Shown piece after piece: positions 47,265 through 56,321 of a DNA stretch of 64,000 bases. Both the position numbers and the translations under genes were made by a program. The first letter of the stretch is position 1; each line of letters begins with the position of its first letter. Source of the DNA: Alsobacter soli (lineage in GTDB: Bacteria; Pseudomonadota; Alphaproteobacteria; Rhizobiales; Beijerinckiaceae); NCBI RefSeq assembly GCF_003004785.1, contig NZ_PVZS01000020.1, forward strand, positions 1 to 64,000, read 5' to 3'. Below the pieces are notes generated by a model. It ran no database searches, was not told where the DNA came from, and saw nothing but the letters and a program-made list of their open reading frames with translations.

Positions 47265-47413
47265 CATCGCTTTGTTTTTGCTATGGGAATTCCTGAAATC
47301 TGTCTTCTGCCCCAACGCTTGCCCCAACTCTCGCCTCAGGTTTCGGTTTGTTTCCCATTGACGGGTGATGAATAAGGTAGAAGAGATCAGCCGAAAGACT
47401 TGGGCTTGAGACT

Positions 47414-48355
47414 ATGCTGGTTGATTCACGATCTCGTTTCTTCCTTCAATTCGAACTCACTCTTAAGACCCCACGTAAGAAGGGCTTGCCACTTGCCTTT
47501 CGCGAGGCTGGGGACACGCTTGACGTGCTCCACCTTCTTGAGCGGGCGCGGGCGCGAGGCGACGCCAAGATCACGATTCGGGGCGGAGACGAATGCGCTC
47601 TGACCAACATCTCAGTTCGTCCGGCCGACAACGTGGCCGTGCTCCTCTTCCGGCGCAGCGACGCATCCGCCGCCACCCCGTATTTTGAGCACGCCAAGAC
47701 GCGCGCCATTCGAAAGGCCGACAAACTGGCCGACGAAGCGGTCGCCGTGTCCGCGCATTTGTTCGTCGAATTGTCCGGGAACGGATCGCAGCCACGTCGC
47801 AATCGAGCTGTGCTCGAAGAAATGCCCGGACTCGGCCGGAGCTACATCGAGAGCATTCTGAAGAGCGTGCTCCAGCCTCATAAATACAGCTACACAGAGG
47901 CGAACGGCGAAGACGCGGAGACGTACACCATTGCGGAGCTCGAAGGGTTCCTGTCCGCGACTCTCGGCGAGGCTCTCAAGGACGGGCGTGTGCCGTTTGT
48001 GCAACTCGTTCGCGAAGGCAAGGCAACCGGGTTCGACACGGAGGCATTCATCCCGAAGGAACAGAAGATGAAGCTGGCTGTTAAGGCCAGCGGGCCTTCG
48101 CTCCTGGAGAAGCTGCGCGGGTTGCGCGCATGGGCAACTCGGGAGGGATGGGACGACGTTAGGGTTCAAATTGTCATGCCGGAGGGGCGCTCTCGCCTGG
48201 TCTCAGTCCCTCGCGACGAGGATGCCGGCACCGTCCTTTTCGTCCGCTCGGAGCAGGTGTATGTTAAAAATGATCTCGAAGTGTGCCACGAGGACGTTAG
48301 CGAGGAGCTGACGGAAAAGGCCAAAGAGATCCTCTCGAAGGCGTGGCATCCCTGA
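47414..48355 (+). CDS. Unknown element-borne soluble protein (gene 1 of a two-gene module)
   Basis: 313 residues, no signal or membrane segment, no recognised motif. N-terminal ~130 residues look like an alpha/beta domain (F-F-L-Q-F-E-L-T-L…), followed by a helical middle (R-N-R-A-V-L-E-E-M-P-G-L-G-R-S-Y) and a C-terminal region that alternates beta and acidic helices. GC is visibly lower than in the host genes. Opposite in orientation to most of the element, at its tRNA end, and 14 bases before the membrane-protein gene. Position and partner suggest a defence or superinfection-exclusion role; this is inference only. Confidence 0.65.
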   Translation: MLVDSRSRFFLQFELTLKTPRKKGLPLAFREAGDTLDVLHLLERARARGDAKITIRGGDECALTNISVRPADNVAVLLFRRSDASAATPYFEHAKTRAIRKADKLADEAVAVSAHLFVELSGNGSQPRRNRAVLEEMPGLGRSYIESILKSVLQPHKYSYTEANGEDAETYTIAELEGFLSATLGEALKDGRVPFVQLVREGKATGFDTEAFIPKEQKMKLAVKASGPSLLEKLRGLRAWATREGWDDVRVQIVMPEGRSRLVSVPRDEDAGTVLFVRSEQVYVKNDLEVCHEDVSEELTEKAKEILSKAWHP

Positions 48356-48369
48356 CCATAGGTAACCCC

Positions 48370-48960
48370 ATGTGGCGCCTCGTATATCCACTCAAATATT
48401 TCCGGCTCCAGAACTCTGAAAAGAAGCGCTTTGATCTACTCCCTACCTTACTCTTGGCGGCGCTGCTCGCTGCGCCGTTTCTAATTCTGCCCGGAGCGTC
48501 GTTCTTTAAGCCGAATGGGCTTCTTGACAAACTTCTGGCGCTTACGAGCGCGCTGACTGCCTTCTACGTCGCGGCGCTGGTTGCGGTTGCGACATTCAGT
48601 CACCCAAGCCTGGACAAGGTTATTCGGTCCGGCCCAATCGCCTTGATTACGCGCGATGACGACGGGCACAAAATCCAGCAGGATCTCACGCGACGCGAGT
48701 TCGCCTGTTTCATCTTCGGCTATCTATCGTTTTCCGCGCTCCTCATCTCGATTGGAGCCGCAGCAGCGGTCGCACTCAGTGGCACGGCTGGCGCATTCGG
48801 TGAGGCATTTTTGTGGGTCCGTTCGGTAGTGATCGTGGCTTTTTGCCTAGCGCTCGCCCACCTCGTCGTAGCCACGACATTGGGACTCTACTACCTGATG
48901 GATCGACTCTACCGGCACGATCGAGAAATCACGTCGAAGAAGAGCGACCTGGCTGCTTAG
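48370..48960 (+). CDS. Unknown membrane protein (gene 2 of a two-gene module)
   Basis: 196 residues with about four hydrophobic segments (near 25-45, 55-78, 118-140 and 150-175), basic ends and a hydrophilic loop between segments 2 and 3. ATG 48370 has AGG 7 bases upstream; a GTG at 48343 would overlap gene 1 but has no spacing for a ribosome binding site. Cytosolic protein plus small multi-span membrane protein is the architecture of RexA/RexB of lambda and of KwaA/KwaB, but I see no sequence similarity that would justify either name. Confidence 0.65.
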   Translation: MWRLVYPLKYFRLQNSEKKRFDLLPTLLLAALLAAPFLILPGASFFKPNGLLDKLLALTSALTAFYVAALVAVATFSHPSLDKVIRSGPIALITRDDDGHKIQQDLTRREFACFIFGYLSFSALLISIGAAAAVALSGTAGAFGEAFLWVRSVVIVAFCLALAHLVVATTLGLYYLMDRLYRHDREITSKKSDLAA

Positions 48961-49228
48961 GCCCCTGGCGCCTGGACAAGGGTGCCGTCGCTCCCCTGCC
49001 CCGCGGCACCACGAACCCCACCGCCATCCACTGACCCCAGGGCCGGACGTCATCAGGCTTCCGGCCGCACCGCGAGCACCGCGCCCGGGCGGCGACGTCC
49101 TCGAACTCCTCGTCAGGCCTGGCGCGCAGCAACGCCCATGGCGCCATGACGGTGACGCCGCAACACCGGAACTCCGCATGGCTGATGCCGTCGCGCTCTA
49201 GGCCGGCGATAGTCATGTCAGGGAACAT
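48929..49228 (-). CDS. Small zinc-finger-like phage protein
   Basis: About 99 residues with C-C near the middle and C-S-R-C-G followed by D-D-V-R-P-W. This is the layout of a common family of short alphaproteobacterial phage-region proteins with two CxxC-type pairs and a terminal R-P-x-W. Start uncertain (49228, 49216 or 49321). Its last 32 bases overlap the convergent membrane-protein gene. Confidence 0.5.
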   Translation of the reverse strand: MFPDMTIAGLERDGISHAEFRCCGVTVMAPWALLRARPDEEFEDVAARARCSRCGRKPDDVRPWGQWMAVGFVVPRGRGATAPLSRRQGPKQPGRSSST

Positions 49229-49339
49229 GCCCAGAACATAGCCGAGTCGCCCGAAAGCGATGAGGCCCCCGGCGTGATGGACGCCGCCGAGGGCCTCTTC
49301 CGAGCGACCGAGACCGGCCATGGCCGGCCGCCCGAACTC

Positions 49340-49819
49340 TCAGCGGCCGGGCTTCTGCGCGAGCCAGACGCTGCCCTGGATGCTCGGGGTCGTGCCGGCC
49401 ACCACCCAATAGGCACGGATGTACCGGAAGATCCTGTCCGCCTGCTCGTTGGTGAAGCCGATCTCGTAGCGGCCGACCACGGGAGTCGCCCCCACGCCGC
49501 CGGCGCCGGGCAGCACTGCAGGCGCGCCCCATTCCTTCACAGCCAGGTTCTCGACCCCGGACGCGAAGTTCACGTCGTTCGAGCCCTGGATCAGCAGGCG
49601 ATACACCTCATCGTTGCTGCTGATGTCGATGCCTGTCAGGTCGATGATCACCTGCAGGTCAGAGCGAGGATTGTCCGACAGGCCGAAGCCGCCGCCCAGG
49701 TCGATCTCGCTCGCCGTCTCGGAGATGCCGCCGATGCGTCCCTGCCGGCTGCTCGTGTTCGCGAACTTGCCGTCGTCCAGGATCATCTTGACGTCGAGGT
49801 TGTAGGTCCGTGCCCCCAT
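49340..49819 (-). CDS. Bbp16-like capsid cement protein
   Basis: 159 residues resembling the Bbp16 capsid decoration/cement family of Bordetella phage BPP-1-like podoviruses: G-A-R-T-Y-N-L-D-V-K start, central D-L-Q-V-I-I-D-L-T-G-I-D, and C-terminal G-R-Y-E-I-G-F-T-N-E-Q. Stabilises the phage head. No major capsid gene lies beside it, which is unusual for an intact phage. Confidence 0.7.
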   Translation of the reverse strand: MGARTYNLDVKMILDDGKFANTSSRQGRIGGISETASEIDLGGGFGLSDNPRSDLQVIIDLTGIDISSNDEVYRLLIQGSNDVNFASGVENLAVKEWGAPAVLPGAGGVGATPVVGRYEIGFTNEQADRIFRYIRAYWVVAGTTPSIQGSVWLAQKPGR

Positions 49820-49828
49820 GGGTCTCTC

Positions 49829-50107
49829 CTATCGCTGCCGGGCACGGGTGCGGATCTGGGCGTACGCCAGCCGCTCGGCCTGGGTCATGCGGTCATACTC
49901 AGCGTCCGTGACGCCGCGGGTCGCCCAGCTCTGGTGCCGGGCGGCCTCCTGCTCGCGCGCGGTCTCCCCGGCGCTCTTGATTGGAGCGGGCTGGAAGAAC
50001 GGCTTTTGCGCCGGCGGCGTCGCCGCGGCAGCCTTCTGCGGAACGCCATAGAAATGGGCCATCGCGACGTCAGCGATGCCTCCGGCCGAAGTGGATTCGC
50101 CGCTCAT
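49829..50107 (-). CDS. Hypothetical phage protein
   Basis: 92 residues, Ala/Pro/Gln-rich N-terminus and a charged helical C-terminus. Overlaps the next upstream gene by ATGA and precedes the cement protein gene, so probably part of the virion transcription unit. Not recognised. Confidence 0.55.
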   Translation of the reverse strand: MSGESTSAGGIADVAMAHFYGVPQKAAAATPPAQKPFFQPAPIKSAGETAREQEAARHQSWATRGVTDAEYDRMTQAERLAYAQIRTRARQR

Positions 50108-50739
50108 GCCGCGCTCCTCTTCGAGGTCGCCTTGATGTGGGCCAACAGCCGTTCATCCTCACCGCCGAGGCGAACGCTCTCCCGGTCGCTGTCCAGGAGC
50201 GTCCGGCTGATTGGCACGGCAACGGTGCCTCCGAAGGTGAAGCCGGTCGCCTGGATGGCCCCCACGATCACCGACAGGTTCCCGGGCGAGAGTTGAGCCG
50301 TGGTCCTGTCATTGTGCAGCCCGTTCGCAACCAGCTCGCGACCGATCGCCTCACGTTCCTTGAGATCGTCGATCCAATCCTGCAGGCGCTTGTCCGCACG
50401 GGCGCTCACAGCATGAAGCCTCGCAATCAGCTTCTCCGCCCGGAGAACGCGCTGCTTCTTCTCCTCGGAGGCCTCTTGCGGCACGTAGATGGCCCGCAGC
50501 CGATGCACGCCGTCGATCGCATCCCTGAGGGTCTTCATGTTGTCGAGGAAGGCCGACTCCTCGGCGGCGAGTTTCTCCAACTCCGCGGCCGCGTCAGGCT
50601 CGCCGAGCATGGCGCGCAGCGACACCTCGCGGCGGAGATGCGGCAAGTCGCCCATTCGCTCCTCAAGCTGGTGCTGCCGCAACTCGAATTCGGCGATCAG
50701 GGCGTCGCATTCCGCGACTGTGGTGGGCTTCTTGTCCAT
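50104..50739 (-). CDS. Hypothetical coiled-coil phage protein
   Basis: 211 residues, long helical heptad-rich stretch (about 5-140) then a compact C-terminal part. Could be a scaffold-like or structural protein, but no family is recognised. Same operon as neighbours. Confidence 0.55.
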   Translation of the reverse strand: MDKKPTTVAECDALIAEFELRQHQLEERMGDLPHLRREVSLRAMLGEPDAAAELEKLAAEESAFLDNMKTLRDAIDGVHRLRAIYVPQEASEEKKQRVLRAEKLIARLHAVSARADKRLQDWIDDLKEREAIGRELVANGLHNDRTTAQLSPGNLSVIVGAIQATGFTFGGTVAVPISRTLLDSDRESVRLGGEDERLLAHIKATSKRSAA

Positions 50740-50749
50740 CGTGGTCTCC

Positions 50750-51031
50750 TCAGGCGGCAGTCAGGTCGAAGTGCTTGGAGCGGCGCAGGCGAGCGGTCGC
50801 CCAGGCGCGCACGGCCGAGCGGGGGTAATAGAAGCGGCGGCCCAACTTGATGCAGGCTGGGCCCGAGTTGTCGGCCCGAAGCTTCTCCAGCCAGCGGAGC
50901 GAGATGCGGAGCATGTCCGCGGCTTCTTCGGCAGTGGCGAGGTCGTCCAGGTCGATCTCTTCGCGAGTCGGCTCGGTGGCCTCCGTCAGGCGGATCAGGT
51001 CAGGGTCGTGGGGGTTGATGCTGGCCGTCAT
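50750..51031 (-). CDS. Excisionase/MerR-like helix-turn-helix protein
   Basis: 93 residues with a winged-helix DNA-binding segment of the excisionase type: L-A-T-A-E-E-A-A-D-M-L-R-I-S-L-R-W-L-E-K-L then K-L-G-R-R-F-Y-Y-P-R-S-A-V. It could regulate the virion genes or act in excision. Stop lies 10 bases from the next gene. Confidence 0.75.
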   Translation of the reverse strand: MTASINPHDPDLIRLTEATEPTREEIDLDDLATAEEAADMLRISLRWLEKLRADNSGPACIKLGRRFYYPRSAVRAWATARLRRSKHFDLTAA

Positions 51032-51033
51032 CG

Positions 51034-54000
51034 TCAATCTCCGAACATCGCGGCGCGGTCGCCGAACTGCTTCGAGGGGTCCCCGGACTCGAGTGCCTGG
51101 GCAGCGCCAATGAAGCCGCCGTGCTTCACGCCGAAGTCGGCGCGAGCGGCATCCTGGTAAGGGGCGGCCTTGGGGGTGAACCGGGCCGGCTTGCCGTCCG
51201 GCTGTGTCAGAAGCTGAAACCGTCCGCCCACATTGACGACGACCTGGTAGGACGGCGGCTGCTTGTTGGCGATCGCCACCCTTGTCATGTCGTCCGAGAC
51301 GAGGGCCCGCGGGGCCGCATACTTCTCCGCAGCGGTCTTCTGAGCGTCGGTGAGTGGCGCCTGAAACGCCTGCGTCCGGGGCTTCCCGGGCGCCTCTCCG
51401 CCCATGTCGCCGAGTGTCTTCGCCACGAACGAGTCGAGGTCCTTCCCGACCCAATCCGTCGACCCGTTGACGGGCGTCACGTAGCGCTCCGGAGGGAAGC
51501 GCATCACGCGGTTTCCGTTTGCCGTCGAGGGGCCCCAGACCTGGCCCACGCGCTCCACCGCGAGCTCGCGCGCCTTTTTCTCATCGAGGCCGCGGCCCAT
51601 GTAGGTGCGGACCACGTTGCGGTAATCGCCCAGGAGTTCCTCCTGCAGGACCGGCGTGGCCGGCGGCCGGGCGGCGCCCGTCAAGCTGTCCGTCAGCGAG
51701 GGCGTCCAGCTTTGGGCCCAGCTGCGGTTAAAGGCGTTCGTGACCGACTGCACGCTGTCCTTTTTCAGGAGCTCGTCGGCCTGGCTTTCCAGCGCTTCCC
51801 GCGCGGCCCGAGCGGCCGGCGTGTCGGCGTGCTTGCGCTCCTCCGCGATCTGATCGGCAGGCCAGAACGAGGACTTCGCCTTCCAGACGTCCAGGTCTTT
51901 CATGACCGACTCGCCGAAGTCAGCGCGGAAGGACGCGTTGTTCCGCCTGTCCAGAAGCTCAAGCAGCGAATACGCCGCGTCCATCTTCGCCGGATCGCCG
52001 GTCTGGGTGAGGCCGACGATGGCCTCTTTCATCACGGGCATCGCCGCAGCCGCTTCCAACTGCTCGGCGCTCATGTTCGCAGCCATCGTGCCGAACAGGT
52101 TACGGACCTGCTGGCCGTTCATCGCCACCAGAGCCTGGCGGGCGCTCGCGGCCTCGGCCGGCCGGACGAGAGACACGACTCCGAGGTCTTGGTGATCCTG
52201 CAACATCGGCACGTCTGCGGCGCGGGCCTTCAGTCCGGCAGCCAGGGTCGCGGGGTTGCTGAAGTCGAGAGATAGCCCGGTGGACTTGAGCGGGAGGCCG
52301 ATCTCGGCAGCCGTGCCCCACGGGTCGGACTTCATGCCGGCCTTGATCTTGGTGTCCAGCCCGCGCAGGTAATCGAGGTCCTCGCGGTCCTTCTTCGCGG
52401 CGCCCGTGGCGAACTGCGCGGCCTTCTGCGCGATCAGGGTCTCCCGGTCAGCCGGGCTCAGGCTGTGCACGAAGGCCGCGCCGAGGTCCGCCCGTGCGGC
52501 GAGCTCGGCCACCCGGCGCTGCTGCTCAGGGGTGCCAACCTGCGCTGCCATGGCGCCCAGCGCGTGAAGCTCGGAGTCGGCGGGCCGCTCGAACTTGGTC
52601 ATGGCATTCTCGAAGTCGGGCAGCGCGCGCGAGAGCTCCTCCTTGAGGCCTGCCCGCAGCTGGCCCGCAATTCCGGGGTCGATGGAAGGCGAGACAGCAC
52701 CGCGGCCTATTGCGTCCAGCCGGGCCGCTTCCGCAGCCTGGGCGCCCTGCATGGCCTGCGCCCGGCGATTGCCGACGCCCGTCATGGCCGAGGACGCCTC
52801 ACCCGTGGCAGCTGGCGCGGCGGTCCCGTCCATGGCCCAGAACCGGCGCGTGGTCTCGACTCGCCCGTTCCAATTGTGCCCAGCCTGCGGCAGCCCCGGG
52901 CGGTATCCCTGCGGCTGCTCAAATGCCATCTGGGCGGCAGTCAACTCCTCCGGGGTCTTGGCCGCGTTCACCGCTGCAGCTTCCGGCCGGGTGCGTAGCT
53001 CCTTCAAGGCGAAGCTCGCCTGCTGCTGCCAGCTGGGCGCCGCCGTGCCTGCGCTCGCCACCAAGGCCTGCAGGCGCGAGCCGTTGTGGCCGAACAGGCC
53101 AAGCCCGATTCCGTCGTCGTGCCGCGAGTACGGGTTGAGGCCCGACTCCGAGGCTGCGGCAGAGGTCAGCATCAGCGCCTCATTGCGCGAGGCGCCCTGG
53201 GACAGCAGGTAGGAGAACATCGCCTTCGGAGAGGGCGCGCCGGCCATATCGGCTTTATCGAGGTCGCCCTGATAAACGATGTTGATCCGGCCGACGCCCA
53301 CGCCGCCCGAGACCGTCGAAGTCTGCCCGCCCAGAAGGGCGGCCCGCTGAGCCGCTGGATAGGCGCCATAGGTCGTCAGGAGGTCGCGCCGGCGCTCGGC
53401 GTTGATCACCCTATTGAACACCTCGGCGGCGCCAGCCTTGGCCGCACGCTCCCGCAGGTCCTGCGCGGCCGCGCGGTCGTAGTTCGGATCGGCCAGGATG
53501 TTCCCGACCATGGCGCTGGCCTCGGTGCCCAGCGCCGAGATCTGGGCGCGGCGCTCCGTCTCCTGGAGTCGGATCTGGCCCAGCGCCAGGGTGTGGTAAT
53601 GCGCGCGCTGCTGCTCGGAGAGGTTCAGGGACGGATCGGTCAGGATCCCATCCGCCGTTTTCTGGGCCGTGTCGAATCCGCGGTCGCGATAGGCGGTCTC
53701 CACGGCGCCGACGATGGAGTTGGCTTTGAAGCGCGCGTCCGCATCCGCCAGTTGCCCGGCCACCCAGGCAGCCGATTTCCCCATGCGCGGATCGCGCGCG
53801 AGGTCCGCATAGGCTCCCTGCAATTGTTGGTACGCCTGGCGGAATTCATCGCCGTTGTAGTTGCCCCGCGCCAAAGCGGTGAGCCGGTTGTCCAGATCCC
53901 CAATGCGGTTGACGATGGCGTCCTTCGTCTGGCTCGCGTCGCGCTTGAAAGCATCGTCCACGAGGCTCCGATAGTGCTGGTCCGCCGTCTGCAGGCCCGT

Positions 54001-54453
54001 CCGCATCGCCGTCTCGCGGAACTCGGCCGGCGCATTCTTCGCGTACTGCTTCACCCAGGCGTCGGCGGCCGTCCTGAACTGCTGTGGATCACCGCCGAAG
54101 CCACCCTGGTCGGCCGGCAGCATCGCCTTCTTGCGCAGGTCCAAGAGACCGTTCTCGATCGAGGAATCCGCCCGCACGGCATAGGCCGTGGCTGCCGAGG
54201 CGCGGTAGATATCGCCGAGCTTGCCGAAGACCGGCATCTCGGAAACCTGGACTTGCCCGTTCTCGTCCAGCGTGACCGCCTGCGCGCCCGCTTCCTTCGC
54301 GAGTGGAGCAAGCCCTTGGTCGATGCCAGCCGAAACGGCGTCGAGCGCCTTCTCGGTCGAATTTCCGAGTGCGGTGTAATCCTTCTGCGAGACAGCGGAG
54401 GTCGGAGCGACAAGCGTGCTCAGGCGCCGCGGCGCGGTGGGGAGATCGACCAT
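51034..54453 (-). CDS. Large virion/ejection protein with tail-lysozyme-like domain
   Basis: 1139 residues, mostly helical and low in cysteine, as in podovirus internal (ejection) proteins. Around residues 405-530 is a phage tail lysozyme-like domain: F-S-Y-L-L-S-Q-G-A-S…A-A-A-S-E-S-G-L-N-P-Y-S-R-H-D-D-G-I-G-L-G-L-F-G-H-N, with Glu in the S-E-S-G-L-N-P motif as likely catalytic residue. It would locally open peptidoglycan as DNA enters. It occupies almost a quarter of the element, which suggests that the element modifies or supplies particle proteins. Confidence 0.78.
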   Translation of the reverse strand: MVDLPTAPRRLSTLVAPTSAVSQKDYTALGNSTEKALDAVSAGIDQGLAPLAKEAGAQAVTLDENGQVQVSEMPVFGKLGDIYRASAATAYAVRADSSIENGLLDLRKKAMLPADQGGFGGDPQQFRTAADAWVKQYAKNAPAEFRETAMRTGLQTADQHYRSLVDDAFKRDASQTKDAIVNRIGDLDNRLTALARGNYNGDEFRQAYQQLQGAYADLARDPRMGKSAAWVAGQLADADARFKANSIVGAVETAYRDRGFDTAQKTADGILTDPSLNLSEQQRAHYHTLALGQIRLQETERRAQISALGTEASAMVGNILADPNYDRAAAQDLRERAAKAGAAEVFNRVINAERRRDLLTTYGAYPAAQRAALLGGQTSTVSGGVGVGRINIVYQGDLDKADMAGAPSPKAMFSYLLSQGASRNEALMLTSAAASESGLNPYSRHDDGIGLGLFGHNGSRLQALVASAGTAAPSWQQQASFALKELRTRPEAAAVNAAKTPEELTAAQMAFEQPQGYRPGLPQAGHNWNGRVETTRRFWAMDGTAAPAATGEASSAMTGVGNRRAQAMQGAQAAEAARLDAIGRGAVSPSIDPGIAGQLRAGLKEELSRALPDFENAMTKFERPADSELHALGAMAAQVGTPEQQRRVAELAARADLGAAFVHSLSPADRETLIAQKAAQFATGAAKKDREDLDYLRGLDTKIKAGMKSDPWGTAAEIGLPLKSTGLSLDFSNPATLAAGLKARAADVPMLQDHQDLGVVSLVRPAEAASARQALVAMNGQQVRNLFGTMAANMSAEQLEAAAAMPVMKEAIVGLTQTGDPAKMDAAYSLLELLDRRNNASFRADFGESVMKDLDVWKAKSSFWPADQIAEERKHADTPAARAAREALESQADELLKKDSVQSVTNAFNRSWAQSWTPSLTDSLTGAARPPATPVLQEELLGDYRNVVRTYMGRGLDEKKARELAVERVGQVWGPSTANGNRVMRFPPERYVTPVNGSTDWVGKDLDSFVAKTLGDMGGEAPGKPRTQAFQAPLTDAQKTAAEKYAAPRALVSDDMTRVAIANKQPPSYQVVVNVGGRFQLLTQPDGKPARFTPKAAPYQDAARADFGVKHGGFIGAAQALESGDPSKQFGDRAAMFGD

Positions 54454-54454
54454 T

Positions 54455-54670
54455 TCAGGGAAGCCTCACGGGGAAGAGTTCGCGGGCGTTCAGGCCGGCG
54501 TCGGTGACCATCTGCTCGAGCACGCCGTGGCGCCGGCTTCGCTCGCGGCTTTGGCGGGCCACGCGCTCGATGTTGTCGAGCGTGCGGCGAAGCTCGTCCA
54601 CGTAGCCGGGGTTCGGGTCGACTTCCGGGCCTGGTTCGCCGTCGGGCTTCGGAGAGAGGGGCGTCGTCAT
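54455..54670 (-). CDS. Small hypothetical phage protein
   Basis: 71 residues, Pro-rich acidic N-terminus and a basic helix. Ends 1 base before the large virion gene, likely coupled. Start at M-T-T-P-L-S-P; no motif recognised. Confidence 0.5.
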   Translation of the reverse strand: MTTPLSPKPDGEPGPEVDPNPGYVDELRRTLDNIERVARQSRERSRRHGVLEQMVTDAGLNARELFPVRLP

Positions 54671-54786
54671 GAAACGAGCCTGCACCGAACCGAAATGGCC
54701 CGCACCGCACCGCACTTGAGGCGACTTTGACCGACTGCGGAGCTCGCGCTTATCCTAAGCCGCGGGCGGGGTTGGGGAGTTTACCG

Positions 54787-55131
54787 ATGGCGAAACAGGA
54801 GGCGTTGGAGAGGCAGCAAGCTTGGGCTGATGCTGTCCTTACGGGGCTCGAGAGGCTCGGCGGGATCGCTCACCTTTCGGCGATCTATCGCGAGACCGAA
54901 CGCATCCGACGAGACGCCGGATATGAGATCCTCAGAAGCCATGAGGAAACTGTTCGGCAGACATTGCAGGCGCATTCTTCTGGATCGCCCAGCTTCAGAG
55001 GCGGCTATGACCTCTTCAGGCCTGTGCCGGAGCGGGGGCGCGGCTATTGGGGCCTCAATGTCGTGGGCGCCACCAGTTTCAGGGCGTTCCAGAAAGAAGC
55101 GGAGGAATTCTTGAAGGCGATCGGGCTCTAA
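54787..55131 (+). CDS. Hypothetical protein, winged-helix-like
   Basis: 114 residues on the opposite strand to the virion genes. The pattern L-E-R-L-G-G-I-A-H-L-S-A-I-Y-R-E-T…E-T-V-R-Q-T-L-Q-A-H-S-S-G-S…Y-D-L-F resembles winged-helix domains found near restriction or regulatory genes. The role is not known; could be an accessory (moron) gene. Confidence 0.55.
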   Translation: MAKQEALERQQAWADAVLTGLERLGGIAHLSAIYRETERIRRDAGYEILRSHEETVRQTLQAHSSGSPSFRGGYDLFRPVPERGRGYWGLNVVGATSFRAFQKEAEEFLKAIGL

Positions 55132-55139
55132 GTTTCAGA

Positions 55140-55508
55140 TCAGTGCGCGCACGGCGCAAAGATCGCGGACCACAGCACGTGGTGAGCATCCTCATGCCAG
55201 CGCTCAGGGTGGTCCTGCAGATACTTTCTAAGCTGGGCGACCAGTTGGCTATTGGTCCGGCCCTCGATACAGGCATGGAACTGCTCCGTGCATGCATGTG
55301 GGGCGTTCATAAACGGGGCCATGGCTACCCCATTTACGAATCCCATTACGTGGGCAAGCAGGATCTGCTCAGACATTTGCGTCAGATCTTCGCCCTTGAA
55401 GAAGCCGTTTCGGATCAGTCGCGGCCCTGTTTCGCAGCTGTCAGCCGCAAAGGCCTGCCCCGAAGCGGTTACGGTCAGGATCGCCAGAGCGAGCGCAATT
55501 GCCTTCAT
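55140..55508 (-). CDS. Rap1a/Tai-type immunity-like secreted protein
   Basis: 122 residues with an N-terminal signal peptide (A-F-A-A near 19-22) and a cysteine-containing helical domain (E-Q-I-L-L-A-H-V-M-G-F-V-N-G … A-C-T-E-Q … F-A-P-C-A-H) like the Rap1a/Tai immunity family, which neutralises periplasmic T6SS amidases in other bacteria. No effector gene is beside it. In phages such genes may protect the cell wall or be lysis-related. Convergent with the 54787 gene. Confidence 0.6.
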   Translation of the reverse strand: MKAIALALAILTVTASGQAFAADSCETGPRLIRNGFFKGEDLTQMSEQILLAHVMGFVNGVAMAPFMNAPHACTEQFHACIEGRTNSQLVAQLRKYLQDHPERWHEDAHHVLWSAIFAPCAH

Positions 55509-55835
55509 TGTCCAGTTCCAGCCTTGCCCTTTGGCATAGGAGCACCCGGAAATTCCGCGGAAAAGAAAATTCCCGTGGTCGGGGTGTTTTTGTCGAGAGC
55601 GCGTGAGCAAGGCTGGACGTCGACGACGATCGCCGCGTTTTCCCCTACCCGGGTCGCCGCGGGCTTCGCGATGGGGCGGGACCCCCACCCCATCCCCCTC
55701 CGTGAGCGCTGGGCAGGTCGCGAGGGCCCGGAGGAGGGTCCCGCGGCCTGCCCGTTGGGGCTGGCGTTGGGGCAGAGCGTGCGGTGAGCGCTGAAACCCT
55801 TGCTACGCCTCGAATGTGGGCGGACGGGTGATCCG

Positions 55836-56321
55836 CTAATCCCTTCCACCGTCGACAAACTCGTCCTCGTCGCGGTTGGCCTGGAGCTCGATGACAGGCG
55901 CAACCCGGCCGGTGGCGCGGTCCGGGTTGACGTTGATCTCGATGACGTAGCCTGCGCTGCGCTCGCGGGCCGTCCCGGCGCCCACATCGGCCGCCATGGC
56001 CTCGAGCTCCTTGACCGCGTTCACCCGGGCATTGGCGTTGGCCGAGTTGTCCCGCACGTCCACGAGAGCTTGCAGGTTGCGGATGCGCTCGCCTGCCAGC
56101 AGGGCCCGCCGTTCGGCCTCCAGGTGCTGCATCACGGCCGGGATCCGCATGGCCTCGCGGGCGCTCCACATACTCATTCCGACATGCTGGGCAGCCTCAG
56201 CCAGCGGCAGGGCCTTCCAGATCAGGGCCTCGACCAGCGCCTCGCGCTTCTCGTTCAAGCGCCCATTCTCGTAGCGCTTCAGGGCCTTCCGCGGCCTGCC
56301 GCCGACGCGCTTCTCACTCAT
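55836..56321 (-). CDS. Terminase small subunit-like HTH protein
   Basis: 161 residues: basic N-terminus, a helix-turn-helix (L-P-L-A-E-A-A-Q-H-V-G-M-S-M-W-S-A-R-E-A) and a helical A-N-A-R-V-N-A-V-K-E-L-E segment typical of small terminases. No large subunit follows, so if functional it would redirect a helper terminase. Overlaps the upstream HTH gene by 8 bases. Confidence 0.5.
   Translation of the reverse strand: MSEKRVGGRPRKALKRYENGRLNEKREALVEALIWKALPLAEAAQHVGMSMWSAREAMRIPAVMQHLEAERRALLAGERIRNLQALVDVRDNSANANARVNAVKELEAMAADVGAGTARERSAGYVIEINVNPDRATGRVAPVIELQANRDEDEFVDGGRD

Noticed and set aside
47414-48960. Naming the two-gene module RexAB or Kiwa
   Set aside because: Only sizes and the soluble/membrane pairing agree; gene order differs from Kiwa and I see no motif that supports either.
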